6,047 bases of DNA from NCBI GenBank assembly GCA_031279525.1, contig JAITIH010000292.1:1-6047 (forward strand). Direction: 5' to 3'. This stretch comes from Deltaproteobacteria bacterium. GTDB taxonomy: Bacteria > Desulfobacterota > Desulfarculia > Adiutricales > Adiutricaceae. This document shows positions 1-5,597 of this stretch, in pieces. The first letter of the stretch is position 1; every line of letters begins with the position of its first letter. The position numbers were made by a program, and so were the translations under genes. The notes under the pieces are model-generated. The model was given only the letters and a program-made list of their open reading frames with translations, was not told the origin of the DNA and did no database searches.

Positions 1-60
1 TTCGCGCCCCTTAAGGCGAGACGTTTTGGCCGGTTTTTTCGGCCATCTAAAAGGCGGTAA
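1..60 (+). CDS. C-terminal tail of an upstream gene (partial; possibly an RND/MMPL exporter)
   Basis: Frame 1 is open from the window edge and ends at TAA 58-60, giving a 19-residue tail ending in RFFRPSKRR. Such a strongly basic, aromatic tail is typical of the cytoplasmic C-terminus of an inner-membrane transporter. The stop lies 4 bases before the preferred GTG start of the LolA-like gene, the spacing expected inside an operon, and the ribosome-binding site of that gene would lie in these last codons. In known genomes LolA-like proteins of this type often follow an RND-superfamily (MMPL) exporter gene. The exporter identity rests on context only. The 60 visible bases cannot prove it, and the reading frame itself could be chance. 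Confidence 0.4.
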   Translation, partial: FAPLKARRFGRFFRPSKRR

Positions 61-64
61 TCAA

Positions 65-922
65 GTGAGCGTTTCTCAAGGCGCTCGCCCTAGGGCTAGG
101 GCGGGCCGCGCGGCCAAGCCTTGGGGCCGGCCAATTGGCCTGGGCTTTAGGCTCATGGCTTTTGGCTTTGCCTTGGCCGCGGTTTTTGGGGGCCTTGGGC
201 CCAGGGCCCTTTCGGCCCAGACGACGGGTCGCGAGGTGGCCCTTAGGTGGGACGCCGTGGACGACAGCCAAAGCTCCAGCTTTAGGGCCGTCATGACGAT
301 CCGGCGAGGGGATTCGTTCCTGGTCCGGGCCATGGACGTTAGCCGCAAAAAAGAGCCCGACTCGGAAAAACAGCTCATCGCTTTTCTAGAACCCCCGGAC
401 GTACGGGGAGTCTCCTATCTGACCTGGGCCTCCAAAGACCCCCTTAAGGAAGACGACATGTGGGTCTTTCTGCCGGCGGAGTCCATAACCAGGCGAATCG
501 CCGGCGGGGCCAGAAAAGGGCCCTTCATGCGCGGCGACTACGCCTTGGAGGACATTCTGCGGCGGGAGGTGGACGAGGACGTCTGGGAGCTTTTAGGCGA
601 GGAAAAGCTGTTGGGGGCCGAATGTTACGTTCTTTTGGCCACCCCGGTCGACCCTAAAAAGGGCGGCTACGCCAAAAGGCGGATCTGGATCCGGAAGGAC
701 GTTAACTTGCCGACCAAGGCGGAGTATTACGGGGCCAACGACAAGCTGATAAAAACCTTGACCTTAGGCGACTTCCAAAATATCCAGGGCATTTGGATCC
801 CCTTAAAACAGGAGATGCGGGCCAGCGGGACCGACTCGTCCACCCGGCTGGAGCTGACGGACGTCGTTTTTAACGAGCCCATGCCCTCCGACCGGTTTTT
901 GCCCCAGAACCTTAAAAGATAG
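65..922 (+). CDS. outer membrane lipoprotein-sorting (LolA-like) periplasmic protein
   Basis: A predicted exported periplasmic protein of the LolA_like family (outer membrane lipoprotein-sorting type), whose fold has a hydrophobic pocket for lipid or lipoprotein cargo. From GTG 65 it has 285 residues: a long Arg-rich n-region (1-29), a hydrophobic segment (about 30-45) and a likely signal-peptidase site after ALSA (48-51). The mature part shows family features in order: an oxidation/strand region ending LIAFLEPPDVRGVSYL, a WVFLPA segment, FMRGDYALEDIL, a strand with ECYVLLATP, then WIRKDVNLPTKAEYY and a C-terminal LELTDVVFN. GTG 65 is chosen because AAGGCGG (51-57) sits 7 bases upstream and it follows the preceding stop closely. 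TTG 26 is an in-frame alternative overlapping the upstream gene; ATG 155 would remove the charged n-region. The neighbouring barrel gene suggests a role in carrying a hydrophobic substrate across the periplasm. Family call is strong; substrate unknown. Confidence 0.85.
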   Translation: MSVSQGARPRARAGRAAKPWGRPIGLGFRLMAFGFALAAVFGGLGPRALSAQTTGREVALRWDAVDDSQSSSFRAVMTIRRGDSFLVRAMDVSRKKEPDSEKQLIAFLEPPDVRGVSYLTWASKDPLKEDDMWVFLPAESITRRIAGGARKGPFMRGDYALEDILRREVDEDVWELLGEEKLLGAECYVLLATPVDPKKGGYAKRRIWIRKDVNLPTKAEYYGANDKLIKTLTLGDFQNIQGIWIPLKQEMRASGTDSSTRLELTDVVFNEPMPSDRFLPQNLKR

Positions 923-924
923 CC

Positions 925-2367
925 ATGCGCTTTTTAGCCGTGGCCTTTGGCCTCGCCTTTTGGGCTCTCGTCTGGGCCGGCCCCGCCGCTGGGGCGCCTA
1001 TAGCCTTAGGGGATCCTCTGGCCGCGAAGGGCCCATTTAACCGCCCCTTGGCTAGGAAGGTCGCCTTGGCGGCCCTTTCGGGCGATCCTTTCGCCGCTCA
1101 ACCGGCCGAAGGGCGCCCGGAGCCCCTGCCCGGGGACCCCTTCGCCGAGGCTCTAGGCCCGATGGCGGGCCTAAGCGAGGCGGCGGCCCCCTTGGACTTC
1201 TCTTTTGGGGGGCGATTTGAGTCTAAAAACCGGTTCGCGGTTAACGGCGGGCCGCCTTTGGCCTTGACTTTAACGGCTTTTTTGGAGGGCGCGGCCAAGA
1301 AAGGCCCCTTTAGCCTTTACGGGAGCCTTAAGGGGGCCTTCGAGGGGGCGGCGAGCCGCTGGCCTGGGAGCCATAAGGCCGGCTGGGCGGAGATCGACGA
1401 GCTGTACCTAACCTTCGAGTCCGCGGCCCTGGACCTCTGGCTGGGCCGCAAGATCCAGCGTTGGGGAACCGCCGACGGCTACAACCCTTTAGACCTTTTT
1501 AACCCCTTAGACTTGCGCGACCCCATCGCCTCGGGCCGGTTTCTAAATAGGGTTCCTCAGTGGCTGGCCGGGGCCAGCTTGTCCTTAGGCCCCTTTAACC
1601 TGGAAGTCGTTTACTTGCCTCGCCCGGGGGTCGTAAGAACGCCCGAGCCCGGCTCCCCTTGGGAGCCTCGAGCCTACCGGGGGCTGCGGCAGGCTAGGCG
1701 AGCGGGGCTTTTAAGCCTGGACCGGGGCCCTACCCCAGACCGGTGGTTTCGGGACGGGGAGGCGGGAGTAAGGCTTAGCGCCGCCTGGGTCGGCTGGGAT
1801 CTTTCGCTCATGGCCTTTCGCGGCTATTTCGACGAGCCGCTTTTTCGGCTGGAGCCGAGGCCCTTTGGCCTTGCGGCCCAGGGCGAGTGGGCTCGCCACT
1901 CGGCCTACGGCCTGGCTTGGGCCAAGGGCTTAGGCCAGGGGACTTTTCGGGGCGAGTTGGCTCTAAAGCCCGATTACCCGGCCCAAGGAACCTTAGGCTG
2001 GGGCCGGGCCCGCCTTTTGCAGGCCGTGGTCGGCTGGGATCGCGATTTTGACGGGGACTTTTACCTTAATTTTCAGGGGTTCATTGAGCGCCAAACCGAG
2101 ACCTCGCGTTCCAGCCGAAAGAGCCGTCAAGGGCTGACCTACGAGGCCAAGGTGAGCTGGGCTTTGGGCGAGTGGGCGGCCGGGACGAGAGGGCGGGCCT
2201 ACCTCTCCGGGGAAGGGGCGGTTAGCGAGATTTTTTTGGAGTGGGATTACGACGACCATTTTCGGTTCACGGCCGGGGCCATGGCCTTCACTGGGAGCCG
2301 GGCGGGAGTCTTAGGGCAGTACGGGGACAACGATTGCCTTTACCTAACCGGCCGCTACTCTTTTTAG
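925..2367 (+). CDS. outer-membrane beta-barrel protein, DUF1302-like
   Basis: A 480-residue exported protein. A signal peptide covers about residues 1-23 (MRFLAVAFGLAFWALVWAG, then AAGA). A proline- and alanine-rich spacer (about 25-90) follows, carrying three GDP[LF]A repeats. From about residue 91 the sequence alternates polar and hydrophobic residues in short strands rich in Trp, Tyr, Phe and Gly, and ends in YSF with a terminal Phe, the usual signal for outer-membrane barrel assembly by BAM. The motif GRKIQRWGTADGYNPLD followed by FNPLDLRDP (174-200) resembles the conserved strand of DUF1302/alginate-export-like barrels. ATG 925 lies 2 bases after the stop of the LolA-like gene with no strong Shine-Dalgarno, so translational coupling is likely. 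In other genomes such barrels sit beside RND exporters and LolA-like proteins; a joint export function is inferred. The barrel call is strong, the exact family less so. Confidence 0.78.
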   Translation: MRFLAVAFGLAFWALVWAGPAAGAPIALGDPLAAKGPFNRPLARKVALAALSGDPFAAQPAEGRPEPLPGDPFAEALGPMAGLSEAAAPLDFSFGGRFESKNRFAVNGGPPLALTLTAFLEGAAKKGPFSLYGSLKGAFEGAASRWPGSHKAGWAEIDELYLTFESAALDLWLGRKIQRWGTADGYNPLDLFNPLDLRDPIASGRFLNRVPQWLAGASLSLGPFNLEVVYLPRPGVVRTPEPGSPWEPRAYRGLRQARRAGLLSLDRGPTPDRWFRDGEAGVRLSAAWVGWDLSLMAFRGYFDEPLFRLEPRPFGLAAQGEWARHSAYGLAWAKGLGQGTFRGELALKPDYPAQGTLGWGRARLLQAVVGWDRDFDGDFYLNFQGFIERQTETSRSSRKSRQGLTYEAKVSWALGEWAAGTRGRAYLSGEGAVSEIFLEWDYDDHFRFTAGAMAFTGSRAGVLGQYGDNDCLYLTGRYSF

Positions 2368-2540
2368 CTTAAAAAAAGGGACTCTACTGATCGACGGCCT
2401 CTTTTGATCCTCTAAAGGCCGGCGGGGTCGCGGCTTTGGGGGCCATTAGGCGGGCCTTTTTTGGCCGGACCCTTAGGGCCAGGGGCGAGGGCTTTTTTAG
2501 GGGGGTTGGCCTTAGGCCCATAGGGCCCTAAAGGTGGCCC
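2368..2540. other. convergent intergenic region rich in inverted repeats
   Basis: This gap separates the ends of two converging genes and holds no gene. It contains a hairpin GGCCC-ATA-GGGCC (2515-2527), the palindrome TAGGGCCCTA (2521-2530), and a wider pair CCTTAGGGCC (2471-2480) with GGCCCTAAAGG (2524-2534, one bulge). T6 runs on the + strand lie at 2457-2462 and 2493-2498. An A7 run at 2371-2377 would be a T7 run at the far side for the - strand transcript. Together these suggest that transcripts from both sides end here, but no single textbook terminator stands out. Confidence 0.5.
2441..2462 (+). terminator. weak intrinsic terminator candidate for the + strand operon
   Basis: GGCC (2441-2444) can pair with GGCC (2453-2456) across an 8-base loop and is followed at once by T6 (2457-2462). 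A longer alternative pairs AAAGGCC (2414-2420) with GGCCTTT (2453-2459). The stems are short or wide-looped, so this is only a candidate; the position just after the barrel gene fits. Confidence 0.25.
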
Positions 2541-4172
2541 TTAGCAGTAGACGACGTGGACGTTGACCCCATCCTTTAAAACGGTTTCCCAGCCGGTTTT
2601 TTGGCTGAACGGCTTGGACCGATCCGGGTCGAAGGCCACCAGCCAGCCCTCGCGGCCGCTTTTGAGCTTGACGAGCTTAGCCAGGTAGCGAGCGGCTATG
2701 TCCAAATGGCGAGGGTTAACGTTTAGCTTCATTACGATATGGTAAACCAAAGGGCCGTAAAGGATATCGATCCCAGCCCGCTGGGAGCTGGACAGGAAGT
2801 TGAGCCGGATGCCGCAGCGGGGCAAGTAGCGCGTCAAGTAGCCAATGAGGATCAAAAACGGATCGAACTCGCAAAAGTTTACGAGATGGCGGGCCTGGTC
2901 GCCCTTTTGGCGCATGTAGCTCTGAAAGCTCAATAAGATCGCGCTCGGGTCGGGCGGGCCCGGCTTAATGAAGTCGTCGGTCGCCCCCGGCTCCAAGGAC
3001 CGTTGAAAATCCTGGGTCAGCTTCCGGACGATGGCTTGGCGGTAAACCCGGTTAGCCAGCCTTAGGCGGTTCGTTTTTTCCCATTTGACTAGCCCCGACT
3101 CCAAAGCCAATCGCGCGTCGTCCGGCTCCGTGGCCTCCTCTAAGTTTAGCCCGCCAATGATGGCCCTTAAAACCCTTTTAAAGGGCGGCTCGCGCATGGC
3201 TTTTAGAGCTTGGTAAACGTTTCGGTTGCGGCGGTTGGCCAGATGCATGCCCGCGTCCTGGACGCTTAGTTTAGTGACCTTTAGGGGCTCGCCGTTGGGG
3301 TTGGGCTGGCGGTCTAAGACCACCCGGGCCAAGGCGTTGACTAGCCAAGGGTGCCCTTCGGACCAGTTGTAGGCCTCGCGGTGGGCGGAGGGGTCGAAAA
3401 TCTGGCCTTTTTCGGCCTCGCTCTGCCCGTAAAGGGCGGCGATCTCGTCCACCGTAAAGCCCGGCAGGGGCAAAGACTCGGCCAAAAAATCCAAAGGGTC
3501 CTCGCCTGGGCCACGGTTTGGAAAAAGACGATCGCGGTCGGCCATAAGGTTTCTTTGGCCGATTAAGGCCATCGAGTCGAGAAAGGGAAACTGGTCCCTG
3601 GCCAGGTAGCCCTCGCGCAGCTGGCTTAAAAAAGAAGTCAGGGCCGGCTCGGGCAGGGCTTCCACGTCGTCGAAAAAAATGACCCTTTTTTTGTCCATGA
3701 GGCGGCAGGTCAGCCTTAGGGCGGTTAGAAACGCCGTTTTAGGCTCAAATGGCGGCGGGTCGACGACCTCCCGGGGCGCGCCCAAGACGGTCAATAAGAC
3801 CCTCTCGCGCTCAGGCGTCAGGGCGCCTAAATTAAACCCCCTAGAGGCGATGGTTTTGGCCAGGATCTGGCGGAGGAGGAACCGGTGGAGCCTTAAGGCT
3901 AGGTTAGTCATGGTTCGGTCCTGGTCGCCCCGCCACCCGCCGCCTAAAGAGTAGCGCCAGGCGTAGATCTGGCCGTCCCGCCGCAGCTCCTCGACCGCCT
4001 CTCGCGCCAGGCAGGTCTTCCCGTAATCCTTAGGCGCGTAAACGACGAAAAATTTGTTTTCCTCGATCAGCCGGTAAATCTGGGGTAGCCGCTCCCTGGC
4101 CGGGACCGCGTAATAGACCGCCGGGTCGTAATGATTGTCGACGTTAAAGCGTTTTGGCTTGTGATTAGCCAT
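2541..4172 (-). CDS. AAA ATPase with C-terminal degenerate PD-(D/E)XK-nuclease-like domain
   Basis: 543 residues, with the layout of a widespread bacterial ATP-binding family of unknown function. The N-terminal 45 residues include the family-like lead-in YYAVPARERLPQIYRLI. The P-loop is APKDYGKT (46-53), where relatives usually have APRQxGKT. Walker B is VIFFDDVEAL (164-173), with Asp in place of the usual second acidic Glu. HPWLVNAL (274-281) matches the conserved QPWLVNALA of the family, and a winged-helix-like part follows, including LRLANRVYRQAIVRKLT (370-386). The C-terminal domain (about 410-543) resembles a PD-(D/E)XK fold: GIDILY keeps the Asp (469), but the E-x-K strand reads IVMK (479-482), so Glu is Val and only Lys remains. 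EGWLVAFD and the end NVHVVYC also fit the family. The start has no clear Shine-Dalgarno; a T7 run directly precedes ATG. It stands alone, convergent to the envelope operon, beside a long non-coding region. Family call is strong, biological role unknown. Confidence 0.82.
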   Translation of the reverse strand: MANHKPKRFNVDNHYDPAVYYAVPARERLPQIYRLIEENKFFVVYAPKDYGKTCLAREAVEELRRDGQIYAWRYSLGGGWRGDQDRTMTNLALRLHRFLLRQILAKTIASRGFNLGALTPERERVLLTVLGAPREVVDPPPFEPKTAFLTALRLTCRLMDKKRVIFFDDVEALPEPALTSFLSQLREGYLARDQFPFLDSMALIGQRNLMADRDRLFPNRGPGEDPLDFLAESLPLPGFTVDEIAALYGQSEAEKGQIFDPSAHREAYNWSEGHPWLVNALARVVLDRQPNPNGEPLKVTKLSVQDAGMHLANRRNRNVYQALKAMREPPFKRVLRAIIGGLNLEEATEPDDARLALESGLVKWEKTNRLRLANRVYRQAIVRKLTQDFQRSLEPGATDDFIKPGPPDPSAILLSFQSYMRQKGDQARHLVNFCEFDPFLILIGYLTRYLPRCGIRLNFLSSSQRAGIDILYGPLVYHIVMKLNVNPRHLDIAARYLAKLVKLKSGREGWLVAFDPDRSKPFSQKTGWETVLKDGVNVHVVYC

Positions 4173-4191
4173 AAAAAAACTCGCGACCGTC

Positions 4192-4206
4192 GGGCCTTCG
4201 GGGCCC
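4192..4206 (-). promoter_or_regulatory. small hairpin in the 5' leader of the ATPase gene
   Basis: GGGCC and GGCCC form a perfect 5-bp GC stem around TTCGG (plus-strand view), about 20 bases upstream of the ATPase start. On the minus strand it is followed by 12 bases, then T7, then ATG. It could slow translation initiation or act as a weak attenuator, but it may also just reflect the GGCC-rich style of this genome. Confidence 0.3.
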
Positions 4207-4297
4207 GCCTAAAAAAACCTAAGCCAAAACCGACGTAAGTCTTGGCGTCGATGGTTAAGCGGCGAAAATAGCCGCGGGGGTCAGCCCTTAGCCGAAC

Positions 4298-4560
4298 GCG
4301 ACCATTAAGATCGGGGGCCAGCCATAAAGCCGATCGAAATCCTAAAAAACGCCGTTGCCGAGCTTTAGGGTCGCCTAAGGCCGGAAAAGGGTAAGAGGGC
4401 GACTTTTGGCCGGGCGTAACCATTAGGGTAAGAGCCAGCCCTAAAGCCAATCGAAATCCTTAAAAAAAGCCGTTGGTTAGCGTTAAGGCCGCCTAAGGCC
4501 GGAAAATGGCAAGGGGCCAACTTTTGGCCGAGCGTAACCATTAAGGATAAGGGCCAGCCA
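4298..4560. repeat. imperfect tandem direct repeats, period about 116-118 bp
   Basis: Two full copies start at 4298 and 4414, and a third, truncated copy starts at 4532. Each opens with GCG..ACCATTA and then has GCCAGCC (4317, 4434, 4553), a GATCGAAATCCT-like stretch, an A-run, GCCGTTG, CGCCTAAGGCCGGAAAA and ACTTTTGGCCG. A degenerate piece just upstream (about 4270-4297) resembles the end of a unit, so an older copy may precede. The blocks 4365-4425 and 4483-4543 align without gaps with 8 differences in 61 bases. The repeats span most of the gap upstream of the ATPase gene. No transposase or target duplication is visible. They could be a genome-wide intergenic repeat family or the remains of a duplicated gene end. 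Confidence 0.8.
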
Positions 4561-4653
4561 TTGGCTGGCCGTGGCCATAGGCGGCCGGTCTTTTGGCCAG
4601 CCGGCGGCTAGGGCGTCGTCGAGGGCTATTTTTATGATTTCACTGGCCGCCAT
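4483..4653 (-). CDS. possible 56-residue hypothetical protein
   Basis: An open frame of 56 codons on the minus strand starts at ATG 4653 (MAASEIIKIALDDAL...) and ends LPFSGLRRP at TAA 4483. The first 35 residues lie in unique sequence and read like a normal protein with a helical start; the C-terminal third lies inside the 117-bp repeat. A second small frame (ATG 4541 to TAA 4365, 58 codons) ends in the same NGYARPKV..LPFSGLRRP pattern. In that shared stretch 6 of 8 base differences fall in third codon positions. A weak promoter-like pair (TTGTCA with TAATCT, 15-bp spacer) lies just upstream on the minus strand, but there is no Shine-Dalgarno. I recognise no family. It may be a real small gene, a relic of one, or chance. 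Confidence 0.25.
   Translation of the reverse strand: MAASEIIKIALDDALAAGWPKDRPPMATASQWLALILNGYARPKVGPLPFSGLRRP
4552..4570. repeat. perfect hairpin, 8-bp arms with 3-base loop
   Basis: GGCCAGCC, loop ATT, GGCTGGCC. It sits exactly where the third 117-bp repeat unit departs from the first two. A further GGCCAGCC at about 4595-4602 could pair with the right arm instead, giving two competing folds. No T-run follows on either strand, so it does not look like a terminator. Confidence 0.6.
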
Positions 4654-5030
4654 GAGTCTAGTAGATTAAAAAGTAACGATTCGTGACAAGCATGATTTTT
4701 AGACAACCTAAGGAACGGTTTCAGCCCTAGGACGGGGCGTAAAATCAAATCGGCCACTTACGGTTTTTTTATTAATAGAATAATAGTATTTACGATGGGC
4801 TAAAGTCAACGTAAAAAAATAGACTTAACGATCTTCGCTTCGTTACGTTATTTTTTTTAGTGGATTAAATTTACGGCCTATGGGTAACAACATATAATAG
4901 GAGAAAATTGTAATTATTAAATCTTAATATATGTATAAAAAATATTAAAAATTATTAAAAATATAAAATAGTACTATTTAACAAATATAAAATCTTAAAA
5001 GATAAAAATAAACCTGGAATTTTCCTCTAG
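4640..5030. other. gene-free, strongly AT-rich island with phased A-tracts
   Basis: After 4640 the composition drops from GC-rich to AT-rich. By eye, 4911-5010 holds only 7 G or C in 100 bases. A-runs start at 4937, 4947, 4957 and 4965, close to one helical turn apart, which predicts intrinsically curved DNA; further A-runs follow at 4989, 4997 and 5004. No open frame of convincing length is present. A promoter-like pair on the + strand (TTTACG 4870-4875, 17-bp spacer, TATAAT 4893-4898) is followed by AGGAG but no gene. I saw no consensus DnaA box, so an origin is not supported. It may be an upstream bending or activating region, a nucleoid-protein site or foreign DNA. Confidence 0.7.
4808..4858 (+). 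terminator. terminator-like inverted repeat followed by T8
   Basis: AACGTAA (4808-4814) is complementary to TTACGTT (4843-4849), and inside it TAACGA (4826-4831) pairs with TCGTTA (4840-4845) around an 8-base loop; these folds share bases and compete. The right arm runs straight into A plus T8 (4851-4858). The stems are AT-rich, and no gene on the + strand is known upstream, so what it would terminate (perhaps a small RNA) is unclear. Confidence 0.35.
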
Positions 5031-5034
5031 TCGC

Positions 5035-5160
5035 TTTTCGGTCGTCGGCTTTAGGGTCAATTCGGTTTCCCTGGCCGGTTCCGCCCTTTAGGTCGATTCC
5101 AAAAAGGCCATTGGCCAAATTGGCGGCCTAAGCCGGGCCCTAAGCCTAAGTAAGGCCCCT
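5035..5160. other. gene-free GC-rich spacer with degenerate GGCC/CTAAG words
   Basis: GC-rich composition returns abruptly after the AT-rich island. The stretch is built of words such as TTTAGG, GGCCATTGGCC and CCTAAGCC, and its end (about 5129-5150) looks like a worn copy of the 25-bp repeat that follows. No open frame or promoter was seen. Confidence 0.5.
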
Positions 5161-5260
5161 AAAGGCCGCTCTAAGGCCGATCAATTAAGGCCGCCCTTAA
5201 GCCGATCCATTAAGGCCGCCCTAAGGCCGATCCATTAAGGCCGCCTTAAGGCCAATTTCG
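5161..5260. repeat. four tandem copies of a 25-bp repeat
   Basis: The units are 5161-5185, 5186-5210, 5211-5235 and 5236-5260. Each starts TAAGGCCGCC (AAAGGCCGCT in the first) and ends near CCGATCCAT; the last unit diverges at its end (CCAATTTCG). Units 2 and 3 differ at two positions. Each unit holds one or two TAAGG words and a GGCC, so neighbouring units can pair with each other. The array lies about 160 bp upstream of the carA promoter. The exact 25-bp period (about 2.4 helical turns) would not place units on the same face of the helix. It is too short, and lacks spacers, for a CRISPR array. Confidence 0.85.
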
Positions 5261-5273
5261 CTAGATCGCTAGC
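5260..5273. repeat. short hairpin GCTAG-ATCG-CTAGC
   Basis: Perfect 5-bp arms with a 4-base loop directly at the end of the 25-bp repeat array. It could mark the array border, but a dyad of this length can occur by chance. Confidence 0.35.
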
Positions 5274-5289
5274 TAAGCCTTATAGGCGG

Positions 5290-5301
5290 AATCGGCCGAT
5301 T
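5290..5301. repeat. 12-bp perfect palindrome AATCGGCCGATT
   Basis: A perfect two-fold symmetric site about 120 bp upstream of the carA -35 box. The size and symmetry would fit an operator for a dimeric regulator, but in a GGCC-rich genome it may also be incidental. No second copy was seen in the window. Confidence 0.4.
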
Positions 5302-5372
5302 TGGGCTAGGGTCGGCTAGATTGGCCTAAGGGGCTTTTTTAGCCATTAAAAAGTCATTTAAAGAAATATTTA

Positions 5373-5393
5373 TATAAAAAGCGGCTTTTTATA
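5373..5393. promoter_or_regulatory. 21-bp inverted repeat overlapping a second possible -10 box
   Basis: TATAAAAAG (5373-5381), loop CGG, CTTTTTATA (5385-5393): perfect 9-bp arms. The right arm overlaps a consensus-like TATAAT (5390-5395), whose -35 partner (TATTTA, 5367-5372) is poor. The site lies 26 bp upstream of the main carA -35 box. It could be an operator, or a weak bidirectional terminator isolating the carA promoter; the AT-rich stem argues against strong termination. Confidence 0.4.
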
Positions 5394-5418
5394 ATATAGT
5401 TTGGCCGGTCGGCCCGCC

Positions 5419-5448
5419 TTGACATTTTAACGTTCATGTCGATATAAT
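5419..5448 (+). promoter_or_regulatory. consensus sigma70 promoter of carA
   Basis: TTGACA (5419-5424) and TATAAT (5443-5448), both perfect matches, separated by 18 bp. Transcription would start near 5455, leaving a leader of about 150 nt before the carA start codon. It is the strongest promoter-like signal seen in the window, and its orientation and position fit carA. Confidence 0.85.
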
Positions 5449-5467
5449 CTGGCGTTCACGCGCTTTT

Positions 5468-5539
5468 ATGGCTGGGTTTTTGGAGAGCCGGAGTAGGGCG
5501 GCGGGGCTATGGTTCGCCCTTTTGGCCGGCTTTCGTTAG
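5468..5539 (+). CDS. possible 23-residue leader peptide of carA
   Basis: ATG 5468 opens a 23-codon frame (MAGFLESRSRAAGLWF..., ending AGFR) that stops at TAG 5537-5539. The start would be only about 13 nt from the predicted 5' end of the mRNA, without a Shine-Dalgarno. The stop codon touches the first base of the GGCCGCC hairpin arm (5539-5545), so a ribosome at the end of this frame would cover the arm and change leader folding. Three of the 23 codons are Arg (CGG, AGG, CGT), of interest because carbamoyl phosphate also feeds arginine synthesis, but this is too few to call an arginine attenuator. A rival 19-codon frame (ATG 5509 to TGA 5568) overlaps it. Speculative. Confidence 0.3.
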   Translation: MAGFLESRSRAAGLWFALLAGFR

Positions 5540-5587
5540 GCCGCCAATCGGAAAAAAGGCGGCCATGATGGCCAAGGCGCTTTTTTT
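5515..5587 (+). promoter_or_regulatory. possible transcription attenuator in the carA leader
   Basis: Three pairings compete. The outer stem joins CGCC (5515-5518) plus TTGGCC (5522-5527), with a 3-base bulge, to GGCCAAGGCG (5570-5579), followed by C and T7 (5581-5587), as in an intrinsic terminator. Inside it GGCCGCC (5539-5545) pairs perfectly with GGCGGCC (5558-5564) over a 12-base loop. A third hairpin, GGCCA-TGA-TGGCC (5561-5573), uses bases of both and would break the terminator. The leader-peptide stop lies at the start of the inner stem. Pyrimidine genes in other bacteria are often controlled by such leaders (for example pyrBI in E. coli); applying this here is inference. Confidence 0.4.
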
Positions 5588-5597
5588 AGGGATTTTT

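Noticed and set aside
460..657. Open frame inside the LolA-like gene in another frame
   Set aside because: It lies wholly within a well-supported gene and has no start signal or recognisable domain.
4067..4450. 127-codon minus-strand open frame overlapping the ATPase start
   Set aside because: It runs across the ~117-bp repeats and then into the ATPase gene in another frame, and looks like a chance opening in repeat DNA.
4365..4541. 58-codon minus-strand frame (ATG 4541) as a separate gene
   Set aside because: It starts inside the neighbouring small frame and lies entirely within repeat DNA; noted under the 56-codon candidate instead.
4870..4910. Promoter with AGGAG for a + strand gene in the AT-rich island
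   Set aside because: No start codon with a meaningful open frame follows; TATAAT-like words are expected by chance in such AT-rich DNA.
4640..5030. Replication origin
   Set aside because: The AT-rich, bent DNA would fit, but no consensus DnaA boxes and no origin-associated genes were seen.
5161..5260. CRISPR array
   Set aside because: The repeat units abut with no unique spacers and there are no cas genes nearby.
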